Part shown: positions 11,162 through 20,572 of the stretch, in pieces
How the letters are laid out: every line of letters begins with the position of its first letter
Numbering within the stretch: the first letter of the stretch is position 1
From: Diatrype stigma
Taxonomy: Eukaryota; Ascomycota; Sordariomycetes; Xylariales; Diatrypaceae
Direction of reading: 5' to 3'
Length of the DNA stretch: 64,000 nt
Assembly: GCA_022225965.2 (NCBI GenBank)
Contig: JAKJXP020000002.1
Location: 1,116,001-1,180,000 of the forward strand
Translations under genes and position numbers: made by a program
The notes under the pieces: model-generated
What the model was told of the DNA's origin: nothing
Database searches by the model: none
Seen by the model: only the letters and a program-made list of their open reading frames with translations

Positions 11162-11758
11162 GGGAGGTCCCTTCTAAGAAGAAAGAGAGCGAGCAAGGCT
11201 ATATATAAAGGAAGATTACCATCGTGATTTCCGGAGGTGGTATATAGGGATTACCTATCGTGACCGGCAAGGATGACTATACGTTATATGGAAAGATCAG
11301 GATGATTAAGACGAGCAGCCCCTTGGAGTTATTCTGGGCGCCCAAACGTACTTACGTATGGGTCCCTTCCCGCGCGTTCGACGAGCGGCTTTCGACGATG
11401 CTATATTAACGATACTTTTTCGTACCGATAGGTGGCTTTCCGAACCGCTTTTGTAACGGTGGTTGTCGTATTTCTCTTCCAGTAAGGGAACTTTCGCGCT
11501 TTACTTAAACGACGATTAACCTATAGGTGATATAACGCATCCGTAACGGCCCTAATTAGCCGGAATAATAACCATTCATTTTTGGGCTTTTATAAAAGAA
11601 ACCACCCTGATCGAAAAGGAAAAAGAAAAGGAAAAGGTCCTGGCATTCCCCTGGTGCTGTACCCAGAGCGGCAGTGCGGCGTTCCGTACCGGCCCGTATA
11701 TAATACCAGCTCATAACGTGCCCCATAAAGGGAAAGCACCCATTAGACCTAGACCGGA

Positions 11759-12110
11759 GCGGACCGGCACCCCCGAATAGAGGCAGGTACCGGCCGTACT
11801 TGAGCCCGGGCTGGCACCCCCGAGCGTAGGCGGGCACCAGCCGAGCTCTTTTGCTGTACCGAGCCGGCACTTCCGAGGGCACCGGCTGTGCTCGAGCCCG
11901 GGCTGGCACCCCCGAGGGCACCAGCCGAGCTCCTTTCCTGGATTGGGCCGGCCCCAGAAGACACCCCCTGAAAAGGGAGAAGCAAAGGAGGGAAGGAACC
12001 GGCCCATACTTCGGCCCGGGCTGGCACCCCCGAACGCGGGCGGGCACCAGCCGAGCTTTGAATTGCCCGGGCTGGCACCCCCGAACGTAAGCAGGCACCA
12101 GCCGAACTTC
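11759..12110 (-). repeat. GC-rich hairpin repeat array inside element 2
   Basis: About six units of roughly 40-50 bp built on GGCTGGCACCCCCGA...GGGCACCAGCC start near 11759, 11806, 11858, 11898, 12016 and 12066. Each unit is nearly self-complementary (GGCTGG pairs with CCAGCC). On the element's sense (minus) strand all three frames are open across the array (for example 11556-12098, 11711-12124 and 11749-12237), giving repetitive peptides such as SGVPARA. These look like by-products of GC-rich repeats, not a recognised protein. Confidence 0.8.
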
Positions 12111-12304
12111 CTAACCGTACCCACCCCCGAACCCGAAGGCCCTTGGCCGAGGGATCCTTTAAGGTTAAAGAAATAGGCTTGTTAATATAAAGAAAATTAA
12201 GGCGACCGAATCCAGCGCCCCTTTCCGATACCGGCAATGCTACGTTTAATACTTATTATTTTAGGCGATACATAACTCCAGTTCTTAAATAGCTATGGCT
12301 AATT

Positions 12305-12428
12305 TAATAAACGGGCACTGCAAATGCGGAAAAAGGAAGCTGTATTAATGAAGGTTATTAAAGCTAAAGGAAATCAGCTTTTGCTGCTCTAGGCTAAATA
12401 CTCTGCGCTAAGGTGCTAGTGCAATATA
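12305..12428 (-). repeat. Terminal direct repeat, left copy of nested element
   Basis: 124 bp, plus-strand ends TAATAAACGGG and GTGCAATATA. It is followed by CCCCC at 12429-12433, a purine run on the sense strand. Confidence 0.8.
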
Positions 12429-13937
12429 CCCCCGTAAGCTAGAGCAGGAAGTGCAAAATAAAGCTATATACAGAATTACCCTTTTTTAAAGGCCAGTTTT
12501 TATATTTAATATGCCCTTTAAGGGATAAGAAATAGAAGTATTTCTAATAATAAGGGGTAAAGCCCTTTTAAGTCGGAGTTCCGGATGCAAAACAAAGCAT
12601 TTATTCTTTTTTTCGGAATGGTATAAATTACAGTCCGTATAAAGAGGCCAGTTAATAAGGTGATTTCTGTAACAAACCTCGTATTCGATACGAAAAACAG
12701 CGGCAGCGGCAAAGGAATCCAAAGGATTTGATTTCTTTAATCGAGCCCAAATAACGATACGGGCTTTAATTATTTTCCAGATTAATTTATCCTTATCGTA
12801 GGTATTTTGGAAATAATCGAATAACTAAAAGTAACGGTTCCTTATTGCGTTCCATATAAGGAACATTTTTACTTTCGGCGGCAAGGCTATATTAAACTAT
12901 ACCAACCGACTTGCGACGGTATAAAAACGGGCGTTGAAATTTTGAAATGTAATACCGTAATCGAGTTTCGTTCGAATTAGTTCGTTAAATAGCTGTAATA
13001 CGGATTATTCGAATGCTTTTGGAATTGTAATACAAACCAGGTTTTAAAAAACCTTTGGATCTTTAACGGAATCGTCGTGCCTTTAATTAGCGGCGGTAAG
13101 CTAGGCTTTAACCTATAAAATTATAAAGGTTATTAACGCCATTACGTGGATTCGTTGGCGGCGCTAAAGGAGCTTTTTTTCGGCATCGTTACCTGTAGGT
13201 TCTGATACGTTAAATTCGAAAAAGGCAGTAAGATCGTTGTATTTAACTTGCTAAAATACGCCCAGCTTTTATTTAGCTAGGTTGCTTTTGCCCCGTAATT
13301 ACGGGACGAAAGGAAAAATGTATACTGGGTAGGCTGCCATGACGAAGATGGCTTAATAAAAAAAGGTAAAAAAATAAAAGTGTAATTGCAATTATAAAGG
13401 AATTACAAAATAAAATAAAGGAATTAAAGAAATTAAAAAGTGAATAAGTAAAAGGAATTTAAACAATTGCGGCTTATGTATATACTAAGGCGCTAACGGT
13501 AAAAATTTTCCTATAATTCGAATATTGCAGAAAAAAAAAAACAACTCGAATCCGGCTAGAAGGGGCAGCTCGAATACGGCTGGAGGGCAATTCGAAATCC
13601 GAATGCTTTAACGAAGGAGCTCTTCTCGAAGGCTTGTTTAAACGGTTCAAATTTAACCGGCTTTATACGACGAATTTCGAACCCGAATTCGAAAAATAAA
13701 GGAAATCTGGTAATAATTACTAAAAGGGGCTTATATGGTATCCCCGTTGTTTTGCAAAAAAAAGCAACGGCTATTGGTATAATGAATTTAATGAATTTAT
13801 TAAATTGCAGCAGCCCGGGCAATAGCTGCTTAACAACAGCGCCTGCCCGGCCGTTCGGGCTTCGAAACGGAAAAATCCGACGATGGCATTAAAAAATAAA
13901 GAAAGGAGGTTACGGGCGAAGCCTCTAAAAGCTCAAA

Positions 13938-13949
13938 GGGCTCATAACC
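13938..13949 (-). other. Primer binding site of nested element (half-tRNA-iMet type)
   Basis: Plus-strand GGGCTCATAACC abuts the right terminal repeat. Its complement GGTTATGAGCCC matches the Ty5-type primer site, complementary to the initiator tRNA-Met anticodon arm, over 12 bases. Confidence 0.7.
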
Positions 13950-14073
13950 TAATAAACGGGCATTGCAAATGCGGAAAAAGAAAGCTATATTAATAAAGGT
14001 TATTAAAGCTAAAGGAAATCAGCTTTTGCTGCTCTAGGCTAAATACTCTGCACTAGGGTGCTAGTGCAATATA
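13950..14073 (-). repeat. Terminal direct repeat, right copy of nested element
   Basis: 124 bp. It differs from the left copy only by transitions (for example GCACTGC to GCATTGC, CTGTATT to CTATATT). Confidence 0.8.
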
Positions 14074-14972
14074 ACTTTTATCCAGGTGCCGTTAAGGGCC
14101 TATACAAAAAAGGCCGCCCTAATTAAGAAAAGAATCGTTTGCGTATAGCTTTTGCCGCTTTATAATATAAAAGGAAATATAACAAAGACCCCTAGCGCTT
14201 CCTTTAACGCCCCCTACCGGTCTCGGCGATTTATAAGGACCTGCCGGAAGGGATCGCCAGCTCGCATCGTACTCCTTCCGAAGGAGGAAAAAACGCCAGC
14301 ACGAAAGCTGGGCCCCTCCAATCCAAAGGTAAAAAGAAAAAAGCACCAAAACTGGACTAATCCGTTCCCCTCCAGAAGGATTAAAACCAAACCCGAATAA
14401 CCGACCCGAACCGCGGAAACGAAGGACTCAGGGTCTTGCCCACCCCCCAACTCGAACGCTTTACGAGGCATTAACGAATAGCGCTCGAACGAAATCTTTC
14501 TCGAACTGGAAAAGGAACTGCCCAGATTCACCCCCAAAATCGAAAGCGAAAGCACTTAACGTGCAGTTGCTTCCCATCCTATCGTCGGGCAACGCATAAG
14601 GAAGGACAAATGCATCCATTTGCTTCGCAAAGCGAGAACTTTTTGCTTCATACAGCGAAAGCAATAGTTATGGATTACCCCCTTTCTTAACTTAAAGGGA
14701 AAGTCGCCGATACCGAGCGGGATATCAGCTCATAAAATATACGCATTCATCCCGAAGGTCCGGAAATGTAGCTTCAACCGGACCTTGCCCTAAAATACGA
14801 AAGCTCGTACGCCTAAAAAAAAAAGCAAAGCGTAGCGAAAAGCCTCGCAAACGCGAAATGCGAACGGAAAAAGAAACCTCGTAAACGCGAAAGATGCAAG
14901 CGGGCAAAAGAAAGACTAACGCGCAACGGAAATTGGCTCAAAAAAAGGAAGCACCGAATCCGTAACGAATCC

Positions 14973-14983
14973 GGGCTCATAAT
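14973..14983 (-). other. Primer binding site of element 2
   Basis: Plus-strand GGGCTCATAAT abuts the right LTR. It is the same site as 2968-2978 with a final C-to-T change. Confidence 0.68.
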
Positions 14984-15191
14984 TGTCGCGTTTTTAAATA
15001 GCCCTTTTATTAACGTATTTGCTACATTCTGCTAAAGCTTTAAGGAAGGAAAGAAAAAAAGGAGCGTCGGAAGGTATAAGGGGAGATCGGACCTTTATAT
15101 AGGCCCAAATGGACCCCCCCTGGGGGGGTCCCCTGCCAGAGCGTTATACCCCTTTAGAACAGCTCCAAAATAGACCCATTTTACCGCGACA
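14984..15191 (-). repeat. LTR, right copy of element 2
   Basis: 208 bp with TGTCGCG and CGCGACA ends. It includes the AGAGCGTTATACCCC segment shared with the right LTR of element 1 and followed by the target duplication aaatg. Confidence 0.9.
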
Positions 15192-16522
15192 AAATGACCT
15201 TGTAAAGCAATGAATGGCATAGTTGTTTCAACTAGTTTCATCGTAATGTTAGACCTTGCTCTTTTACCAAATTCGGATGTAAGAGTGATATTCCTTGGGA
15301 AAGATTGGTTAGATCCGCAATATCCCACTTTCGAAGCTGTCACAGCCAACATCACCACCACCACTTTCCAATTTGGTCACAACTGCTCTAAACCTTTTGA
15401 TTGTATCTTACCTAGTACATTTTGAGTGCTCGATATCTCTACTTCCAATAGGCTGCTTCTAACCTTTTTCATCATCATAACCTAAACATGTACCGGACAC
15501 ACACACACACCCTGAAATATACGTCGAACAAGATTCACCTACGGACGCCACAAACAAGATATCTAAGGAGGTTACGTACGACACACACTGTTGCACGAAC
15601 GTCCATACGTAAACACGGTGAACACGGAGATGCTTCGTGGACGGAGTGGAGGGGAGCTAGTTACTCCTCTTCCCAAGGTATCACGCCTATCCTCCAATCT
15701 GACGTTCATCATGACTACGGGCTTCAGGACGTCCTCGGTAAACTGTATCACACGAGCAGACTCCTTTCACACCGGCACCCGGGGGTGGTGTTGGAGTTGG
15801 AGATGTTGGAGACGTTCATGCTGGTGGCGTTGGTGTTGGCTGTGACAGCTGCAAGAACTAGTGGGACTCTGCAAGTCTCGTCTAGGATATCAAAGTAGTT
15901 AGTCTACGGGCCTAGAAGGATCGATATACGAACCTGTTATCGTGAACAGTAACAATAATTGTAATGATATGATCAGCTCTGTTCTATAACCGCGTCGCTG
16001 CTTGTCGGCCCACCGTCCCTACTGCCGTCTGCGGCTAACAACATCGGGAAGACACTTATTGAACGGGATATCAACAGGGGAGTTGTCCATAGATTTTGTT
16101 TCTCCGTACGAGCTGCCTCGGGTTCGGATGCGAGAGGGCGCAAGCAACAGTCTGCTTCGGGGGTGGGGGGACTCACACGACCCATGACAAGACTCCATTA
16201 TCGTATGATCGTGTATCTGGAGTGATTTATGAACATTGGCCAAGTATTTGATTTACGTGGCGTACGTACTGGCTATCAAAGCAATAGGTCTACAACACCT
16301 CCAATGGATGAACTCCGAGCTTGTGTCGCGCACATTGCCATTGCCCATAACAGAATAATTCAAACCAAACACACCATCGCCCCGTTTGCCAACTTCAAAC
16401 CAAAACACCAGGCATCGTTGCAATGGTTACATTAAACGAATAATCCCTTGAGCCAATATCGTCATTTTATAGGGGAAAAAGACGGAGTATAGTTACTAGT
16501 CATTAGACCCGACTCCCAAAAA
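15192..16522. other. Intergenic, LTR element to SDR gene
   Basis: No convincing gene. A sequence at 15336-15351 (GCTGTCACAGCCAACA) recurs inverted at 15834-15849 with similar flanks, so an old inverted duplication or small gene relic is possible. The rest is unremarkable. Confidence 0.5.
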
Positions 16523-18147
16523 TCACCACGGGACGGTCCCCTCGAGCGTATCCAGAATCTGGCCGAACTCGTCGTCGCGCTTGCCCTCGATGACCTTGAC
16601 GAAGGCGGCGGCGGCCTCGGCGGGGTCGCGGGCGCCGTGGGAGCGCTTGGTGGCGGGGTCGAGGCCGCCGAGGCCGGTGGCGGCGTAGCCCGCGTTCCAG
16701 AGGGCGATCTTGACGCCGCTGCCCGAGAGCTCGAAGCGCTGGCAGGCGGCCAGCATGTTGAGCCCGGCCTTGCTGATGCGGTACTCGGGGGCGGTGACGG
16801 GGTACTGCTGGTCCTGGGGGTCGCTGCGGTTGGCGATGGAGCCGAGGTCGCACGTCACGTGCAGCAGCCGCTTGTCCTTCTTGCACACGGGCATCTGCAC
16901 CATTAGCATGGACTTAAACGTCTCGCTGACGGCGCACGCCGACACCAGGTTCGTCTCCAGCGCCTCGCGCAGCGTCGGCACCGCGTCCCCGTGGTACCGC
17001 ATCACCGCCGCGTTGTTGACCAGGATGTCGACCCGCCCGGCCACCGCATCGACCGTCTGCGCCGCCCACTTGAGCGACGCGGCGTCCGTCACGTCCAGCG
17101 GCAGCACCGCGAACGAGTTCCCGTGCTCGGCGACGAGGGACAGGGCCGCCGTTTCGCCCTTGGCCCAGTCCCGGGAGCAGAGGAAGACGTGGTACGGGCC
17201 GCCGCTGGGTGAGTCTTCTTCAGCAGGTTCGGCACGGAGCAGAGCCCTGACGACCTCGAGCCCGATACCGCGATTTGCACCTAAGGTAGCATGAGTACCA
17301 ACATCTCTCCATGATGGCAAAAGGGTGAAGGGGATGCATGAAGCTCACCTGTAATCAGCACAATGGTCTTCGCAGGGTCCACGGGATTAGCTAGAGGGTT
17401 GGTAATGGGTATTGTAGGTGTTTCCGGCGTTGTTGGCCGTCGTATGGCAGGAGGATATACTCCTCGTGGAAATACTTGCGGCTGAGCCCCTGGCTGAGGA
17501 ATCATTTGTGGTGGAACCATCTGCTGCGGAACCATCTGCTGCGGGAATGCCTGGGGTGGAACCTGTGATGTAGGTGGTGCTGCTGGTGTTGTTGTGGGTG
17601 GCGTTGGAACCGGCGATGTTACCCCTGGAGGTGTTGGCCCTGCTGATGTTGGGCCTGGTGTGGTTCTAACTGACGATGCCGGGCCCGGCGATGTTGGGCT
17701 TGGCGAGGTTGGTCCTGGCGACGGTGCAGCTGGCGATGTTTGCATTGCTGTGTGTGGTGTTACCTGCGGTGGTATGGCCTGTGGTGGTATGGCCTGCGGT
17801 GGTATTGCGTGCGGTGGGAGCGCACGAGGTGGTATTGCAGTATGTGGTGGTGCAGTCTGTGGTGTTGCTTGTGGTGGTATTCCATGCGGTGGTAGTGCTT
17901 GCGGTCTCGCCCATAACGCTGGCTGTGGAGCAACAAATCGCTGCTCTGAATATGAATATTGTGGAGGCCGCATCAACGCTTGCTGTGTAGTAGTTTGTGG
18001 CGTTGTGATTGGTTGATCCCAATTCCGAGCCGGAGCTGGACCCGGAGGCAATGTGATCTTAGGGCGACGACGGACTGGACAAGTCAGCTTATAACGTATA
18101 ATGACTCTAGCTGCCTGCGTATAACTATAATATTTCTTCGAAGACAT
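16523..18147 (-). CDS. Short-chain dehydrogenase/reductase with long proline-rich N-terminus
   Basis: Two exons on the minus strand, 18147-17349 and 17280-16523, give 518 residues. The 68-bp intron (GTGAGC...CTTAG) splits the glycine motif, and joining gives TIVLITGANRGIGLE, the TGxxxGIG cofactor loop. Further SDR signs are PLDVTDAASL, DILVNNAAVM (NNAG-type) and the active-site YRISK (YxxxK) with a preceding Ser/Thr-rich strand. The catalytic domain (about residues 257-518) is normal SDR length and should bind NAD(P)(H) and reduce or oxidise a carbonyl substrate of unknown nature. The first 255 residues are Pro/Gln/Thr-rich with tandem PPxAIPPQAI-like repeats, probably disordered. No in-frame Met lies between the Pro-rich part and the first Rossmann strand, so the two are encoded as one exon. 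Start 18147 is the first ATG after an in-frame stop. Confidence 0.75.
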
Positions 18148-18353
18148 TAATGGTATTATTCAAGCTCGTGTGGCATTCTGTTCTAATATCTGCGGCATCG
18201 CACTCCGATCAGGCCGAAAGGATTCATTCCAGAGCTCCAGATCTTCAAGGTTCAAGGGTTCTAGGGTTCCATAAAAACCCGTCGCGAAACTAAGAGACGA
18301 TGTGGAGATTGCCATAGACGCTGGACAACCAACAGCAAAATGGTTTAGGTAGC

Positions 18354-18608
18354 TCAGTAGTATAATGTCGAATTCTCACCTGCTTGAAACTTAGCCCGAG
18401 TGGCCTCTCTTCCTTCCTCAACGCGCGTCGTCAACCTGGGCCGCCCTGTCCTTCTGCCGACGTGCACGGAGTCCCGAGATCTCTTGATCTGGCCGAGCGT
18501 AAACCCGGTGATCCTCTCGATCTCAGCCGGCGAGAGCTTCGCATCGTAATAGAGCGTGCGCACGCGCTGCCGGTCAGCCTCGGTGAGATGCTTGGTACCA
18601 CGGGGCAT
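18354..18608 (-). CDS. Small helix-turn-helix protein, transposase N-terminus-like
   Basis: 84 residues from the ATG 18608. The N-terminal part, LTEADRQRVRTLYYDAKLSP followed by AEIERITGFTLGQIKRS, has the pattern of a homeodomain-like HTH as in Tc1/mariner or Psq-type transposases and fungal proteins derived from them, followed by a GRRTGRPRL linker. A DDE catalytic part is absent. After RPRLTTR the sequence loses family resemblance. A GTGAGA donor at 18379 could end an exon, but no downstream acceptor joins it in frame to the SDR gene. It may be a domesticated DNA-binding fragment, an incomplete gene model or a pseudogene remnant. Confidence 0.5.
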   Translation of the reverse strand: MPRGTKHLTEADRQRVRTLYYDAKLSPAEIERITGFTLGQIKRSRDSVHVGRRTGRPRLTTRVEEGREATRAKFQAGENSTLYY

Positions 18609-20011
18609 GATGATTACAGAGCAGTTCCGAATCCTGAATAAGGAGAGGGAAGGCCTAGGGTTGCTGGGGAGGGTAACAGGGTGCGGCGGAGGAATCGGGT
18701 GCTTCTACGGTGATGTGCGGTAATGTGCGGTAATGTACGGCGATGATGGGCGACATGGAAAGGGGAAAAAAGAAACGCGAACGAATGAAGTCTTGAGGTC
18801 CGACGGGGGAAATTTCTTGGTGGGAAGCTGCATAGACGCTATGCTGCCTTGGGTAAAGTATGGGGCCATTTCATAAGGGGCACTACGTGGCAGGGATTCG
18901 AAACTTCCCTGTATTATTCAGGGTAGGAAGTATCATGTCAACTTTTGATACCTACCACTTCACATACCTACCCCCTGCCTTAAACGTCCTTCATTACTTT
19001 TCATGTGCTTTTTTATCTGGCCTCTCTCACTCTATCGTTTTACCTTTTCAAAGGCACCCATAATATTCTTGAGGCTACCGATTTTTCATATAACCCTCGA
19101 TAACTGTATTCCCAATAAATTTGTCTTCAACCCATATACACCAGCATAACTAGAACGGGTGTGTATGGTCTGGAATACCGTTTTGTGATGCTCATGTGCC
19201 AGTTCAATACTGTTCAGCCCAGCCTTACGAACACTGCAACCCGTTGAACTATATACACAACTTCTAAGCAGAGCGCGTTGCTATAGAACTGTTCCTGAAT
19301 GCAATAATTCTCAACGTACGAAAGCAATAAGGGGGGTACGGCCCCTTATGCAGCCGTGCAACCATCCGCTAGTAGATATAGGGGTCCGAGTGGACCCATC
19401 AGCCCCTATCCCTCCCATTACATCAATCCTTGACACTGATCTAGGCTTTGGCTCAAACGAGCTATACTCTCCATATACTACACATCATTCAGTGGGCGAT
19501 GATGGGTGGGACGCGGAATGATGGTCACACGCATTGCCTAGGTACCTATCTTAACTTGCGTTTGCTTTGACAGTTCAACCCTAACCTTAGATGCGTTTCG
19601 CCAATTTTCATATCAACCACGTCTAATGATCTGGGAAGACACCAGTTTCGGTCTCTTAAGCTCCCTACAAGCCCGGCGTATTGAGCGTAACGCGGCCTGC
19701 ATAGATGGTCGAAAGCGAGCCGTGTAATGTTTTATAGTTTTAACTGTTTTCCCCTTCCTATATACAGGTTTACTACCTTGCGCAACCTCAGTGTTGAGGT
19801 ATACTAGTCGCCTTACCCTTTCCCCTCCGGTCGGAGACCCGATCCATAAACTCTCTGAAATTCCACCTTTTCCTATCGCCGCCACTCCGGCGGCCCGGCG
19901 GTGTACTGGGGATGGAGCTAGGGCTCAATAGTGCAGCTAACGATGGCGACGACCTGGCCGGTCGGCCCATCACCTCCGTAGGACGACCTGCCATTATGTT
20001 AGTTCATCAGT
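18609..20011. other. Intergenic
   Basis: 1.4 kb with no recognised gene. A 90-residue basic frame on the minus strand (19613-19885) has no known motif and is not called. Confidence 0.45.
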
Positions 20012-20572
20012 CTATGATGATAAGACTGGCAATAACCACCATCCTCCGGATAGACGAAGGAGCAATAGTAGGAACCTACGTATGTTTCCTGCGCCGCCGA
20101 TGCCATATCCCCTCGGCTGCCTATCTCTTTCGCTGATTTCCTCGTCATAATCATCACTATCATCATCGTCGTCGACGTCATCCAGACTGCATCGCCTCCC
20201 GCTGCCCCCGCCCGGCATAGCTGCTCCCACACCCGAGTCGAGGGTCACTCCCCGGTGGCGCATCATAGTTCGTGGGGACGATGATATATGACTACCGCCG
20301 CCGCCGCCGCCGCCAACGGGCCGCAGCTCCGCTATCGACACGCTCCGCACCAGCGCCAATTTCCCCTGGACCCGGACCCGGTGCAGGTGTTGTTGTTGCG
20401 GCCTCCTCTTCGGCAAGAGCCGGCCCGTCTCGGGATCTATTTCGGAAAGGGAGACTTCGCCGCTGCCACCATCATTGCTGGGTCGGCGATGATCGCTATT
20501 CGGCAGATACGTGGCCAGATCATCGAGGAGAGAGGGTAGGGGAGGCGGCGGTCTGTACGGACGGGAACGCAT
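20012..20572 (-). CDS. Hypothetical low-complexity protein
   Basis: 186 residues from the ATG 20572. I do not recognise a family. The sequence has a Pro-rich start (RSRPYRPPPPLPSLLDDL), a DPETGRLLPKRR segment, a Gly run, an acidic Asp run (about residues 132-145) and a short hydrophobic Leu-rich end that may be out of frame or beyond a missed splice site. High GC and lack of stops support coding, but low-complexity DNA can produce this by chance. Confidence 0.42.
   Translation of the reverse strand: MRSRPYRPPPPLPSLLDDLATYLPNSDHRRPSNDGGSGEVSLSEIDPETGRLLPKRRPQQQHLHRVRVQGKLALVRSVSIAELRPVGGGGGGGSHISSSPRTMMRHRGVTLDSGVGAAMPGGGSGRRCSLDDVDDDDDSDDYDEEISERDRQPRGYGIGGAGNIRRFLLLLLRLSGGWWLLPVLSS

Larger units (their letters stand above)
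12305..14073 (-). mobile_element. Nested non-autonomous LTR-like element
   Basis: Two 124-bp direct repeats (12305-12428 and 13950-14073) bound 1.5 kb of AT-rich DNA inside element 2. Element 1 lacks the insertion: its sequence runs from the ctaatt-like to the gtgccgttaag-like flank without a break. The minus strand shows GGGGG beside the left repeat (PPT position) and GGTTATGAGCCC beside the right repeat (PBS position), so the minus strand is the sense strand. The repeats do not start TG or end CA, and I see no target duplication, so the exact ends are uncertain. Interior frames are short, with no gag or pol. The two repeats differ by about six changes, all transitions. Confidence 0.78.
10952..15191 (-). 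mobile_element. Non-autonomous LTR retroelement, copy 2, with nested insertion
   Basis: Same family as 815-3186. LTRs at 10952-11148 and 14984-15191 have perfect TGTCGCG/CGCGACA ends and an exact 5-bp target duplication aaatg (10947-10951 and 15192-15196). A purine tract at 11149-11161 and a tRNA-iMet-like site at 14973-14983 show minus orientation. The total of 4.24 kb is explained by a 1.77-kb nested element (12305-14073); without it the copy is about 2.47 kb, close to copy 1. It is less eroded than copy 1, keeping many G and C bases that are A or T there. No gag or pol product is recognisable in the host part. Confidence 0.9.

Noticed and set aside
11556..12237. Three overlapping minus-strand frames (137-180 residues) in LTR element 2
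   Set aside because: They are all open because of the GC-rich tandem units, and the products are repetitive and unlike any gag or known protein. Treated as repeat, not CDS.
15488..15898. 136-residue plus-strand frame with a hydrophobic C-terminal segment
   Set aside because: The N-terminus derives from a (CA)n tract and there is no family resemblance. The opposite strand reads similarly well, so there is no evidence of coding.
18346..18383. tRNA-Gly-like 5' half (GGTAGCTCAGTAGT...GAATTCTCACCTGC)
   Set aside because: There is an insertion in the D-arm region and no anticodon stem or T-arm follows; the 3' part is the coding/donor region of the HTH ORF. Resemblance is probably chance.
18147..18608. 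Joining the HTH ORF to the Pro-rich SDR gene as one spliced gene
   Set aside because: The donor at 18379 leaves phase 1. No AG acceptor before the Pro-rich frame restores that phase, and a TGA lies in frame just upstream of ATG 18147.
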